Of a stretch of DNA of 64,000 nt, positions 40,101 to 51,924 are shown in pieces. The translations under genes and the position numbers were made by a program. Each line of letters opens with the position of its first letter. Positions within the stretch are counted from its first letter, which is position 1. Under the pieces are notes generated by a model. The model did not search any database, was not told the DNA's origin, and worked only from the letters and a program-made list of their open reading frames with translations. The DNA comes from Amoebophrya sp. A120 (Eukaryota; Sar; Dinophyceae; Syndiniales; Amoebophryaceae): contig CAJINV010000012.1 of assembly GCA_905178155.1 (NCBI GenBank), forward strand, positions 3,059,412-3,123,411. The letters are read 5' to 3'.

Positions 40101-43100
40101 CCTCTTATTTTGTCATGCACAAGCGCAGGAGTTTCTAATGCGCTCCACAACTACGCAGGAGGGGATGTCCGAAAAATTTGTCATGCTTGGATGCAGCTTA
40201 GGCAATCTTGGCCACCCAGCTTCCCAAGTTTCCAGACAACATCCAGGGATATTTGCATTCGATAGCTGTAGACGGAGAGGGAGAACACAAAGAACAAGCG
40301 GAGGATCAAGAACATCATCCTGTTGGTAAAACGGTCCCTTCTCGTTTGTACACTTCGATGACAAGTGTGCTGCAGCCGGACACAGTGCAGAATTCGTTGC
40401 ACAAGTTTTACAAATTTTTGACCAAGTACGAGAGGGAACTGAGGTTTTGCGCGAGCAAAGGGCAACCTGGTAGTTTTACAACTTCTACAACCGCCGTCAG
40501 TCCGAGGACCACTCCTTCGGCCTGTTTATCAACTGCAAAAATTTCTGGGTCTGGAAAGTTGGAACTTGTAATTCTGGCTTTACATTCCTGGGAAATCTGT
40601 ATTGCATAACCGACAAAAGCCGCAGCCATTGTTGTCATGCAAAAACGCAGTTCCTCATGACATGCGGGCTGCCTATGAGAAAGTGCTCCGGAAAGTTGTC
40701 ATGCTCGTCTGCATTTGGAAGTGTTTCCATCATGCACATTTTAGCATCACAAGTTTCCAGACCCAGACATATGTGCATTTGATACTGTTGCGCACAATAC
40801 AAGTTCTACCCGATCGCCCTAGCGATCGTCGTGGCAACAACGGCGTACTCCGTGTGGCTGCTGACGCTCATGCTGGACCTGCAGTCGCCGTCCAAGCCCT
40901 TTGAGTTTATGCCCGAGACGCACATGATGGTGGGTTTTCGGAAGGACGGCTAGTATGACACTGCACAACGCGACGTCGCCTTTCCCCTCGTTTGCACCGC
41001 AAAGCATGAGCAGCAATACAAACTGCACACGTGGAACCGGTGCGTCGTAAGTTCTTCATGCGCCGAGTGTTGTAGTAGTACTGTTAACAGTTGCATCGGG
41101 TGTCTTTGTCATGCAAAAGATGTTGCCACAAGACAGCCAGTAGATTTGGGATTTTGGTTTCTGTTTGGATAACAGATTTGAGGGGCAGTAGGGGACGGTG
41201 TCGTGCTCTCGCATAGCTACCAGATGTTTCTCAGTAGCGGGGGGAACCAGCAGTACCGGCCTGTGCACATCGTCTATGGCCTGAATGCCGACGAGCCGCT
41301 GCAGAACGCGGATGAGTTTTCCAAGTGGTTTATCCTGTGTCAAAACGTCCCCACCCCAGAGTTGTCATGCAGAATTGCAATCACAGGAAAATTTGTAATG
41401 CGCGTCCCCATGAGAGTCATTTCCAATCGTGTTATGCAATTTGTGACGCTGTAAACAGGAAAGCAGGATCGCTTCGTGATGCGGCGGTCCTTGCTAACCC
41501 GAAGTACAGAACAGAGGAATACTTGTCATGCGTGACTCCCAAAACTTCTGGATCTGTGTTGCAGAATTCCCATCTCTGTGGTGGGGACGTTTTTACACAG
41601 AATATGGTTCCCCTGGAAAACGAACGCGATTCCGAACTTTTACTTCTATCAAATGTAAAAATGTCTGGGTCTGGAAGATTGCAACTTGTGATGCTGCATT
41701 TGGATGCCTAAAAAATTTGTCTTGCATGCGCAGCAAACGGATTCTAATTTTTGCTACGCGGAGAGGGCATCTGTCATGCGGAATAGGCATCAAGAATCCC
41801 TCAAAAAACCTGTGATGCTAGGGCATGCATCACAGACATCTTGGCTCATGCAAACCGTGCATGACAAGTCTCAGCATCTTCCAGACCCAGACATTTTTAC
41901 GATCCATAACTTCGATAGCGACCCAGTTTCTGTTGGCGCGAACCCGAACCCCAACGTGGCGCAAACGAGGTCCGTCACGAACGTGCGCGCCGTGAGCCAC
42001 GTGCTGCGAGTCGGGGAGCGGCTGAAGCAAACGGCCTGCGCAGACCGGCCGATCTGCAAAAAGCGGCACGTGTCCGGGAAGCTGTTTGTGCCGGAAGCGA
42101 TGTCGTGCGGGATCCGGAACATGTTCAAGGTCAACTCGACCGCGCGGGACGATTTGGCCCTACCCAGGTTGGTCGGGGTGAACAACACCCCGGTGGCGAC
42201 TCCGGGACCGCTGGGGGTATCACATGCAAAAATGTCTGGGTCCTCTGGAAGATTGCGAGATTTGTCATGCTAGTCTCGCATGACTCTGCACTCTGTATTG
42301 CGTGGCCACCAAGAGGTCGGTCCTCTTGCCTGTCATGCAAAAGCGCAGTTTCTCATGCGAAATACGCAGCACAGAAACACAAAAAAACTTGTCATGCTTG
42401 GCGGCGCATGATTACAGAGCACTTTATTGTTCACGGACTTGCATCACAAGTTTCCAGACCCAGACATTTTTGCAGTTGAGAGGGGGCGCTGTATTACAAC
42501 GTACCGGACGCCGTTCTGTTCCCGCAACCGCCCTATTAACTGCAAATGTGTCTGGGTCGAGAAGGATCCAACTTGTGATGCTGTCTTTGGACGCTAAAAA
42601 AATCTGTATTGCATAGCCAGCAGGAGGAGTCCCGTTTGTGCTACGTGGAGGGGGCATTTCTCATGCGGGATAAGCATCAGGAGGCCCTGTAAAAATCTGT
42701 GATGCTAGGTCATGCATTACAGGCGTCATTGGTCTTCATGCAGAATATGCATGACAAACCTGGCAATCTTCCAGACCCAGACATATTTGCATTTCATACG
42801 CCCGCAATCTTCAACTACAGCGACCCGGCCGTTGTGCAGCACCCGTTCTTCCCCGCGCCTAACACATTACCCTATGCATTGCAAATGTGTCTGGGTCTGG
42901 AAGGATGCAACTTGTAATGCTAATTCCGGACTGTGAAAAGATCTGTGTTGCATGATTATCATATACAAGTTGTCCACTTGTTTTGATCAATGTGAGAGGA
43001 AGTTTCTCATGCAGGGTAGGCATGAGAAAGGTCTCGCCGAATCGGTCATGCTATGTCCTGCATGCAAGCCCTCATGGGTCATGGAAAATCTGCATCACAA

Positions 43101-45212
43101 GTCTTGCAATCTTCCAGACCCAGACATATTTGCATTTGATATACCCTCCGGGGAACCGATTTCCCTCACTAAACCCGCTTTCGTCGCGGAGGCGCACTAC
43201 CGCGCGCAAGACTTTTCGTGGTCGGAGCACGCGCGGCGCGCCAGTTTACTCACGGAGGAAATTGCGTTGCGGGAGCGGGAAGCGCAGCAAGATGCGAACT
43301 TGGCGGAGGTGGACTGGGTGGAGCTCTCCGACAGCCGACACCCCGGGGAAACGAATTTTAGCCGAAAGATTTTTACCTTCAACGAGACGTATTGGCGGAA
43401 TATCGACTTTAAACTGTACGCAACCACGGTGTTTGCGCCGGTGCTTTCCGGGGACGGGGCGGGGGTGTCGTTCAAGGAGATGGATAGTCTTTACCACGCG
43501 GTCCAGGACATTTTGGACGAGGAAAACCAACACGCACCCGCGGAACTAGGGAAAGCCGTGCAAATCGGCGACTACGGGTACTACGTACTCAACCTGGAAC
43601 TCCGCAACACGCTGTTCGGCGGCCTGCTGTTGATGATCCCGTTGTGCTTCGGCTTGCTCGTGCTCGCCAGCGGGAATGTGATCGTGTCCGTGCTCGCCAT
43701 TTACAACGTTTCCTTCCTAACCATGCAGGTGATGGGCTACTTCAAGCTCTTAGGCTGGGAGTTGGGCTTGCTAGAATCCCTCGCGGGAATCATCGTGATC
43801 GGACTGGCCATGGACTACACCCTGCATTTCTGCCACGTCTTTGTGGAGGCTGGGAAGATAAAGAAAGAACAAGTCGTATCCTGAGCAAAAACGTCCCCAC
43901 CCGCTAGTCAAGATGGGAAATCTGCTAGACAAATCGACAAGCTTTCGCTGTGGCGCATGACAAGTTTCCTCTCTTAGTGTAATCCTGTTTAGCTAGTTCA
44001 GCAGCATCACAGATCTAGCGATGCGTGCTGCTTGGAGCATCACAAATTACGAAACGCGACGAGACATCGCTTCTATCGGGGCTCAGCATGAGAAACATTT
44101 GCAGCATGCAGATTTGCATGACAGCTATGGGGTGGCGAGGTTTTTACATAGGATAAGGCGCATTGTATTCCGCCTCAACGCCGGCGTCAAACTTGGTCGA
44201 GGACCCCGATACGACCGACACGTTTGAGAAGCCCCGACGGGAGCAGCGCGTAGAGCACGCTTTCTTGTTTATGGGTCCGACCATCTTTGCCGGTTTTGTC
44301 ACCTCGGCCTCTGCCGGCCTGTTTCTGATGATCTTTAGCATCACCCCCTTTTTCAAGCAGATGGGCATCGCCATTTTCTTGACCATTTTGTATTAAAATG
44401 AAGAATCTCGATCTCCCCATATCAAAATGGAGATCTGTGATGCGGGATTTGTGTACAGAAATCGGCTACTTTGTCTTGCACTAGAGGACTGCAGGCAGGT
44501 GCGCAGCCTGAGGAGGGGCGTTTTGGTGTAGGTGCCTAGCAAGGCAGCCGGAACCTCTGTAGGCGATTGCAAATTTCTCGCACAAGAACGCGGCAGAGTC
44601 TGTGGACTTGCCTCCGTGCAATACAGAAACGATTAGTGGTTACAAATCAGCATCACAGCTATCCCTTTTTGGTATGGGGAGGGGGGCTCATTTTTCCTCA
44701 CAATATTTTGACTTCGGTTTACATGTCGCTGTGCTACCTGCCCTATCAAATGTAAAAATGTCTGGGTCTGGAAGATTCTGACACTTGTCATGCACGTTGT
44801 AGCCATGATGTCTGTGATGCATCCCCTAGCAATAAAGATTTTTTGAGGGCTTCTTGATGCGTATTCAGCATGGCAAATGCCTTCTCAGCGTAGCAAAGAC
44901 TGCCTTTCTTTTGGTACTCATGCAATACAGATTTTTTTAGAATCCAAAAGCAGCATGACAAGTTGGATTCTTTCAGACCCAGACATTTTTACATTTGATA
45001 TGCCCTGTCTGCTTTTGCTCTTCGGTCCAGAGCGACGCTTCGGGGATTTCAGCTACATGGGGGAGATTGTGGCAGAACGGGTCAGCGGCCGAGTTTCCAC
45101 CGTGAGTACGGGTAATGGTACCACTCCTGGAGGTGGTGGTCGTGCACCAGCAGCAGCAGAGGGTGCGTCGCCAGAGGATGCGCAGCCGGATGACGCGCAG
45201 CCAGCCGGGTAG
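37182..45212 (+). CDS. Dispatched/Patched-like RND permease, 1365 aa
   Basis: Sixteen exons join to 1366 codons; every one of the 15 interruptions is an introner. Limits: 37182-37538, 37690-37837, 38107-38142, 38420-39724, 39926-39989, 40270-40526, 40790-40953, 41221-41330, 41610-41646, 41914-42217, 42487-42533, 42804-42872, 43147-43876, 44161-44390, 44711-44743, 45006-45212. The layout is that of a 12-TM RND transporter. TM1 (LTLSVIIFTVIFLTTLAFL) is followed by a first exterior loop, then a sterol-sensing-type TM block with VGADNFFVMWEA and FFAGFMIVSGYVLAVIAFP. TM7 (FYPIALAIVVATTAYSVWLL) is followed by a second large loop, then a block with LAMDYTLHFCHVFVEA and FLFMGPTIFAGFVTSASAG. The Asp residues in GADN and AMDY sit where RND proteins carry the proton or sodium relay. 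The substrate is probably a sterol or lipid-linked molecule, as inferred from the family. The C-terminal tail is Ala/Gly/Pro-rich. Confidence 0.92.
37539..37684. mobile_element. Short introner, family B-like
   Basis: Starts TATCCATTGTAGAAAC with ACGTCGATCCCC, right side GGGGAGAACGACGT; the duplication is degenerate (CGTCT/CCATT). Excision keeps the frame (IRYPSRHDVKE). Confidence 0.65.
37838..38101. mobile_element. Introner element, family A
   Basis: Duplication GGAAC; excision gives CLLERVWHEIG. Confidence 0.9.
38143..38414. mobile_element. Introner element, family A
   Basis: Duplication CAAAA; excision gives LGDKSKFYQSG. Confidence 0.9.
39725..39920. mobile_element. Introner element, family E-like
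   Basis: Starts TATCGTACGAAAAAAGTGT, ends GTTTTTCCTTGCGATA; duplication TACAA; excision gives DASTTKPDHVEV. Confidence 0.88.
39990..40264. mobile_element. Introner element, family A
   Basis: Duplication GCTGT; excision gives HEVAVDGEGEH. Confidence 0.9.
40527..40784. mobile_element. Introner element, family A
   Basis: Duplication CTGTT; excision gives PSACCAQYKFYP. Confidence 0.9.
40954..41215. mobile_element. Introner element, family F-like
   Basis: Duplication GCTAG on the left, GCTAC on the right. The left copy would give an in-frame TAG and the right copy gives TAC (KDGYQMFL). Confidence 0.88.
41331..41604. mobile_element. Introner element, family B
   Basis: Duplication TGGTT; excision gives EFSKWFPWKTN. 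Confidence 0.9.
41647..41908. mobile_element. Introner element, family A
   Basis: Duplication ACTTC; excision gives NFYFDSDPVS. Confidence 0.9.
42218..42481. mobile_element. Introner element, family A
   Basis: Duplication GGGGG; excision gives PLGALYYNVP. Confidence 0.88.
42534..42798. mobile_element. Introner element, family A
   Basis: Duplication CGCCC; excision gives FPQPPAIFNY. Confidence 0.9.
42873..43141. mobile_element. Introner element, family A
   Basis: Duplication TACCC; excision gives PNTLPSGEPIS. Confidence 0.9.
43877..44155. mobile_element. Introner element, family B
   Basis: Duplication AGTCG/AGGCG; excision gives KKEQVALYSAS. Confidence 0.88.
44391..44705. mobile_element. 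Introner element, family C, diverged
   Basis: Duplication TTTTG; excision gives FLTILTSVYMS. Confidence 0.88.
44744..45000. mobile_element. Introner element, family A
   Basis: Duplication TGCCC; excision gives LCYLPCLLLLF (last membrane segment). Confidence 0.9.
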
Positions 45213-48114
45213 TAGAAGGGGGAGGAAAATGCGTGTTTCTGGTGATGGAGGAAAGAAATAAAAGAGAAATTTACTATTCGCGTTTTTTGTTTCGTACCCT
45301 GCGCGCTGTGCTAAGGAAAAGGAAGTAGAGAAGAACTGCGCGACCTCGTCGTGCTGACCGCCGCCGGCTTTTGGATCTAGTCTTAGTTGTCGGCACGGGG
45401 TCGGTAGTACGCCAAGGGGTATTACCGAAAAAGTCCTGATTTAATTGTACCGACGGTTATTTTATTCGATGAGTGTGATGTGGATCATCATCATCATCAT
45501 CATCAGTACAACAAAAAAACCTGTAGCGCGTGTTGTTTATGCATGGTACAAGATTGCGTTTTTCTTCTTGCACAAAAACGAGAAGATGGATGGTCTAAAT
45601 TGCTTTGAAGAAAAGCAATCTTCTTCTATCACTACAGAGGTACGTAGTGGAAGTACTAGACTAGAGTTGCTAGTGGAATACTGCAATGTACAGGTAGTAG
45701 AAGTTGTACTCGAAAAATCGGTTGCACGACGGCATCATTTGCAATTTCTTCCTGCGCGTGCAGGGGCGCACCGTAACAATCACACTCACTTCCATCGGTC
45801 CCGAGCAGCCTGTGTCATTTTCCTGCTCGCTGCTCTCGCATCCATTTTCGGTTTAGGAGCCTCCTGTGGAAATCTAATTGGTTTCATCGGAAGATTGGTG
45901 AATCTGCTTCTGCACTGGAGGGAAGGTAGCATAGATAACCTTATTGCAGCCAAATGTCACTACTAGAAGTTTTGATGCACCACCGAGCGAGACGATCTGA
46001 GAATAGATTGATACTGGAGAATGGGCGGCTTGTGATCTTGAAGCAGAAAGTATCCCACCAAAAAAATCGATCATACTCATACAGGGCCGCAAAAAGCCCA
46101 AAAATCGCTATTTTTTCAATTTTTTATTTTCAAAAATTTTTCGCGGTGTCCGGCAGACCCGGGCAGCCGCTTCTGTTTTGGTGCTCTTATGACGTAAATA
46201 TTGCGCGGCCTATCTTCTTTGGCTGCTTGGAGTAGTTTCGCTACTCCAGCAACTAAGAGGCGGCAGCAGGCCGAGTAGCTATGAGGAGGCGGATGCTACT
46301 CCAATAGGGCCGTCAGACAAACCACAAAGAAGATGGCGCAACTACTGGAGACCAATACCATTGCGCGGCCCTGTCCCATTGATTTCGTTGGCGTTATGGC
46401 CATGGGCCTGCATTTCTGGGCACATGCCGAGGAGCCCGATACCCCGCCTTGGCCTTACTTACCACCAGCTCCTCGTCGGGATTTTAACTGCTTTGCCCCC
46501 CCCCAGACCGGCAACGCCGTCCAATCTGGAGAGACTGCTCGCGCACTTTCTGGCCCCAGATGAGCTAAGGCAAAGTGGGCACATGATTGGCCTCGAAAAG
46601 ACGGCCATTGCATGCGGATCAAAAAAATCGATCATATCACTTTCGGGCGCCGGAGACCTCTTCCGGGCCGCCCCATCAGCGGAGTCGATTTGCTGAACTT
46701 CCACAGCTGAATTTGGCAAGATTTTCGCACTTTTTCGAAGTTCGAAAAAATGCCGATTTTCGATATGATCGATCGGCCTCAAAAAATGGCCGTTAGCTCG
46801 GTCCCAAAAAAATAGATCATACATTTTTGCGAGTATGATTAATGCCATTTTTTCACTTTTTTCAAATTTTCTAAAAGAAAATGGCAGCTTTTGGCATATG
46901 ATCAATTTTTTTGGGCCGCTGCTATGGTGAAAAATTTGCAAATTTACAGTTTTTGAAAAAACGCCAATCGCGGTGCTACGGCGCAGGTCAGCAAATATGA
47001 TCGATTCCGGACTCAGCTCGTGCTAAAAAAAATTGATCATACCGCAAAAGCTGTCAGCTTTTGCCGATTTTGCCACGTTTTGTTGGCCGTTTTTCCACGT
47101 TCTCCGCACTGAAAATTGCTGTTTGAGATGGCCTTTTTTGGTCCCGTCCCTGGTCGATCGCTCTGGCGGCGATCCTGTGGAGGCGTGCCAGAGGATGCCA
47201 CCGGAGGTCTGCCCAAGAACCCCAGAACGCCTCAAAATAGAAGGCCCAGCCCTTAGGCTTTTGCGCGGCCCCCAGCACAACCCATGCATGTTTGTCGCAG
47301 CACCGTCTCAGCGGGGCTAGAGCTGGCATCCTGAAGGCCATTCCTTTCCTCCTGGGCCGAGCATGTGCCAGGCTGCGTGGATCCTTTGCCTCCATCCATG
47401 TGACAGGCTTGGGAGCGGGAGTTATGAGAGACAAGCGCCCGACGGCGGGGCCGGTAGGTGAGGAGGGGCTTGGACCGGTAAGAGGGGGCCGGCAAGAGGC
47501 CGAAGAGCAGAGCCAGGACAATTGTCGCGGGCGACATATCCGCGCCAGTCGCCTCCTCGTAGCTAGTTGAACTACTACAGGCAGCCAGTCCAGAGCTCAG
47601 CAACGTTGCCGCCCAAGCAGAATGCTCCAGGCCTTACCTCCAAGCCATGCAAATTTTCCGCCGAAAAAGAAAAATCGCTGCCGAAATACAGGATTTTTGT
47701 TAAAAAAGCGCAGGCTTTTTTCAAAAAAGTAGCATTTTTTGTGTCTTGAATTCGGCCAAATATGAGTATGATCGATTTTTTTAGTGCGATAGAAAGTACA
47801 CGACGTAAAAGACCTCACTTGCAACCACCAGACTGCTGTACTTTTTTTAACCACGTGTGCGTGACAAAGAGTTTGTACTTTCCAGGTTTTGGTAGTATCA
47901 ACAGTTTTATTGGCTCGAAATAGATAGAAGCCGTAGTCTACTTCACCAGCGCACGAAAATCAGTTTACACTTTATTTCCCCTTTCACACAAGCACGTTTC
48001 CGACGATTTACGCGACTTTTCCGGCGGCTGTCTGTCAGTCGTGAGAGACTGTTTTCTTGAAAAGAACAACGCATTGGGAATAATATAAGAGCTACTTATA
48101 AACAAAAGGGGAAA
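45213..48114. other. 2.9-kb non-coding region with dispersed motif
   Basis: No convincing gene. It holds an ATC microsatellite near 45484-45507. Copies of AAAAAATCGATCATA or its complement occur in both orientations near 46061, 46621, 46764, 46806, 46897, 46995, 47025 and 47766. Confidence 0.55.
46061..47783. repeat. Dispersed TATGATCGATTTTTT motif, about eight copies
   Basis: Near-identical 15-19-bp copies on both strands, spaced irregularly (30-740 bp), each next to A- or T-runs. No tandem period. Confidence 0.6.
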
Positions 48115-51100
48115 ATGGAGCATCAAAGGCAGGAACAAACAGAGGAGAGGGGGATGAACAGCAAACCTGATGCGGGCGAACAGCAGATCTACTACTTCGG
48201 GTATGGGTCGAATATGGGCGCCAAGTCGCTGAAGGGCCGAAAATATCAAATGCAAATATGTCTGGGCCTGGAAGGTTGCAAGGGTCTTTATCATGCACAT
48301 TTTGCATGAGTGATGAGGTCTGTGATGCGCAGGTCCTAGCATCACAGATTTTTTGAGAGAGCTTCTTGATGCTTAGTTATCACGCATGAGAAATGTTGCC
48401 CTCTTCGCGTACCAAGAACTGAACTCCTCTGACTGCTCATGCAAGACAAATATTTGATAGAATCCGCAGGCAGCATCACAAGTTTTGCATTTCCTTAAAG
48501 ACCGAGACATATTTGCGCGCGATACAAAAATCCTTCGGGACTGCGAACCCGACCGAGAAAACGGGGGCTGCGTATCCCGTGTAAAAACGTCCCCACCCCA
48601 TAGTCATGTTGGGAACTCAGCAACACAAATCCACAAGTTCTGGGCGTCACGCGTGACAGATTTTGCGCTGTATTGGGGTGCAGGTTAGCAAGGACAGCCG
48701 CATCCCAAATCCATTTTTCTGTCGTGTATACAGCATTACATATGCCAAAACACAACTGAAGGTGCCTTTCACAGGGAGGCGCATTCCAAGTATTCCTGCG
48801 CTTGCAAAAAAGAAAATAATCTGCATGACAACTTTGGGGTGGGGACGTTTTTGTTTTTCCTTAGGATACTGAGTCGTGGTTCCCTACGATACGAATCTTT
48901 ATCAAGTGCAAATATTTCTGGGTTCGGAAGAAAATAGACATCTATGCTGCAGTTTTTGCACCTGCATAAAGCAAGGAGGTCTACTAGTATGCACATGGAG
49001 CAGCAACATGAGAAGTTCTGCGAAGTAGGCGTCTTCTTGATATGCACTCCTGCACCATGAAAAATCCCCACTCCTAGAGACAAGAGGAATCGCACTTCTG
49101 TTCTGGACTACGCAAGAACACAGATTTTGTTTGGCTGTTCCAGAAGCAGAATTGGCATCACAGGTCTGCACCTTTGCAGGAGACCCAGCTATGTTTGCAA
49201 CGTATAAGAATATTCGTGATGGTCATCTACCCGATTTGATTCCCGCCGGAGGTACGACAGCATCAAAAGCGAAGGACGGTGACGGAGTTGCAGCTGCAAC
49301 TGCAACAAGCGACCCTGACACACAACTTCTATCAAATGTAAAAATGTCTGGGTCTGGAAAATTAAAACTTGTCATGCTAAATCCGAATAATGCAAACATC
49401 TGTGTTGCATGAGTGCCAAAAGCTGTCCACTTTCGACCAAGTTGGGAGGGAGTTTCTCATGCGGGATAGGCATGGCAAGGACCTCACAGACTCTGTCATG
49501 CTAAAACCTGCATTCCAGACCTTATGGGACATGGAAAATCTGCATGACAAATCTCGCAATCTTCCAGACCCAGACAGTTTTACATTTGATAACTTCCTAA
49601 GCCAACCCATCGGACGGTGCCAGCCATCCTGAGGAACTACCAGTTGATATCAAAATGTGAAAAATTCCCCCTCTTCAGAGGCATCAACTGGAAATCTGTG
49701 ACGCGGGATTTGTGTAAGTACTTACACCGTTCAGCTTTGTCATGCAGTAGAGCACTTCTGCAGGCAGATGCCCACCCTGGGTAGAGCGGGGTTTATTTGC
49801 CGTAGGCGTGTAGTATGGTAGACGCTCCTTTCCCTGTAGGCCTAACAGCATCGCAAACGGCGCAAATTATAATGCAGCTGACCCTTTTGATTTGCCCTCT
49901 GGCAACATCAAGACAGTCATATCAAATCGACGGCGCAAATCTGCAAATCCGTGCTGTTTCCAGTCGAGGAGGGGGGATAATTTTTCCGCACGATAGTTGA
50001 CCTTTGACCTGCCCGGCTTCCCCCTGGCCGAGCTATCAAATGCAAATATGTCTGGGTCTGGAAACTTGTGATGCAAATCTACGAATTGTGGGCGCAGTAC
50101 AATATCAGCCCAGCATGACAAGTTTTTGCGCTGCTGTGTATTTCGTTTTTCGCATGACAAACTGCGTTTTTGCGCGACAGGCAAGAGGCCCTTTTCCTGC
50201 TTCTGTATCACGGTCTTGCTTCCAGACAAAACACCAGACATATTTGCAATTGATGCGAGCCCTCCTGGGCCAACATCCAGCGGGCGGAGAACGCGGAAAC
50301 GCAAGGAGTGTTGATTACGCTTTGCAAATATATCATCTGGGTCTGGACTTGTGATGCGAAACTTCCAGGACAAAAAGATCTCAGATCTTTCTGTGATGCA
50401 TGACGAGGAGTAATGGCGAGATTGATACTTCTCGTAGTGGAGGGCAGTTCGTGGTTCTAGTTCTAGACGCAACTGCGGTCGCAAGAAGCCACGGAATAAT
50501 TGTCATGCTGGTAAAAGAAGCGCCGCACAAGGGTACTAGCTTGTGCGTCGTACGAAGAGAGTAGACCACCATCCCATGACAAATTCGAATTGGCTGTGTC
50601 TTTCCGGACGCCCAGGGACGATATTTGCTTTCGATACTGATTATCAAATGCAAAAATGTCTGAGTCTGGAAGAGTGCAAACTTGTCATGCATGTTTTCCA
50701 TGCCCCCCGAGGTCTGCAATGCAGCACCTAGCATGAGAGGTTCTGCGAAGTCTCTATCATGTCTGTCCTGCATGACAAACTGCCGCCAATCTTGTTCAAG
50801 CGTGGACACCTTTGGGTGATCATGCAACACAAATTTTTGCACTATCCAGACTTAGCATGACAAGTTGCATCCTTCCAGACCCAGACATTTTTGCAACGCA
50901 TACTGATCGAGATGACCCGAAAAGACTTCGACGAGAAAATTGTGGCCACAGAGCACCAGGCGTATCAGGTCATCGAGGTCTCCTGTGAGGTCGATGTTGA
51001 GAACAATCCAGTTTTCTTATCATTTGTAAAACTTTTCGCACCCCAGAGTTGTCATGCAGATTCGCAATGACGGGAACATTTGTAATGCGCATCTCCATGA

Positions 51101-51924
51101 GAGGCGTTTCTAGTCTTGTTTTGGCATTTCTAATGCTGTAACCAGGATGAGCAGATGGATTTGTGATGCGTTTGTCCCTGCTAACCTGTACCACACTGCG
51201 GACTGCAATTTGTGATGTGTGAGTCCCAAAACTTCTACGCTTGTGTTGCAAATAAATCCCCTTCTTGACTCTGAGGTGGGCGGGACGTTTTTACTTAGCA
51301 TATTTCTCCGCCTACCTTGGCGGAAAAAAACGCATCCCCGCACTCACCCTGCACGTGCCAGAGCCGTGGAAGGTCCGGGACTTGTCCTGGCGCACGGGAG
51401 CCTGCAGCTTGCGGCGCTGCAGGGACAGAGCGGCGAGGAAGAAAGATGAAAAGCCTGCTTGTTGTACGGAGGTGGAAAATATTAAAACAGGCGATGCTGC
51501 CGGTGGTCCACCAGGTAAAGAAGAAGCTACGGGCACGACAGCAAGCAAGAAGACAAAAAAAGACGGAAAAGTCGTTCCGACCTACATCCCGCCGGCGGAA
51601 CGGTACTTGAAGTTGCTGCAAATGGGCGCCTACGCATTGCAAATATGTCTGCTTCTGGAAGTAGGATGCAAGCTTGTGATGCTCTTTGTCTGTGGTCATA
51701 CAAAAATCTGTCTTGCGCGAGAGGTAAAAGTTGCGCTTTTGTTAAGTACCTTGATAAAGCCTCTGATGCTACGCTATGCCTTCCGGACCTCCTAGCTATT
51801 GAGACAAGAGCTGCATGGCAAGAAATTCGGTACCTTGCCAGACCCAGACACATTTGCATTTGATAGCGCCGAGGAGCAGGGACTGAGTAAAGAGTACCAG
51901 GAGTTTCTGTATCAGACAAAATAA
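48115..51924 (+). CDS. Gamma-glutamylcyclotransferase-like protein, 312 aa
   Basis: GGCT-fold enzymes cyclise gamma-glutamyl amino acids to 5-oxoproline in glutathione turnover. Exons 48115-48243, 48530-48572, 48874-48899, 49215-49329, 49597-49647, 50001-50033, 50261-50315, 50908-51017, 51308-51630 and 51871-51924 close to 313 codons. Ten introners are removed, two of them back to back. Signatures: the N-terminal YYFGYGSNM loop; NYQLTFDLPGFPLAEPSWAN; GVLIEM; then ATEHQAYQVIEV, whose Glu lies at the position of the catalytic acid (Glu98 in human GGCT). The C-terminal YLKLLQMGAEEQGLSKEYQE is close to the family end. A Lys/Cys-rich insertion of about 50 residues precedes the last motif. Substrate unproven. 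Confidence 0.9.
48244..48524. mobile_element. Introner element, family A
   Basis: Duplication GAAAA/CAAAA; excision gives LKGRKILRDCE. Confidence 0.88.
48573..48868. mobile_element. Introner element, family B
   Basis: Duplication CTGCG/CTGAG. With the right copy retained in full, a TGA would not arise in frame but Cys would change. Excision gives GGCVVVPYDT. Confidence 0.85.
48900..49209. mobile_element. Introner element, family A, diverged
   Basis: Duplication ATCTT/ATATT; right end has AGA after the usual ATA; excision gives YDTNLRDGHLP. Confidence 0.7.
49330..49591. mobile_element. Introner element, family A
   Basis: Duplication ACTTC; excision gives DTQLPKPTHRT. Confidence 0.9.
49648..49995. 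mobile_element. Introner element, family C
   Basis: Duplication GTTGA; excision gives RNYQLTFDLPG. Confidence 0.9.
50034..50255. mobile_element. Introner element, family A
   Basis: Duplication CGAGC; excision gives PLAEPSWANIQ. Confidence 0.9.
50316..50636. mobile_element. Introner element, family A, first of a tandem pair
   Basis: Starts TACGCTTTGCAAATAT, ends GCTTTCGATA; left duplication TTGAT, right CTGAT. Only the 5-bp duplication separates it from the next element. Confidence 0.8.
50642..50902. mobile_element. Introner element, family A, second of a tandem pair
   Basis: Duplication CTGAT on both sides. Removing both elements restores QGVLIEMTRKD. Confidence 0.9.
51018..51302. mobile_element. 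Introner element, family B
   Basis: Duplication TTTCT; excision gives NPVFSAYLGGK. Confidence 0.9.
51631..51865. mobile_element. Introner element, family A
   Basis: Duplication GCGCC; excision gives LLQMGAEEQGL. Confidence 0.9.
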
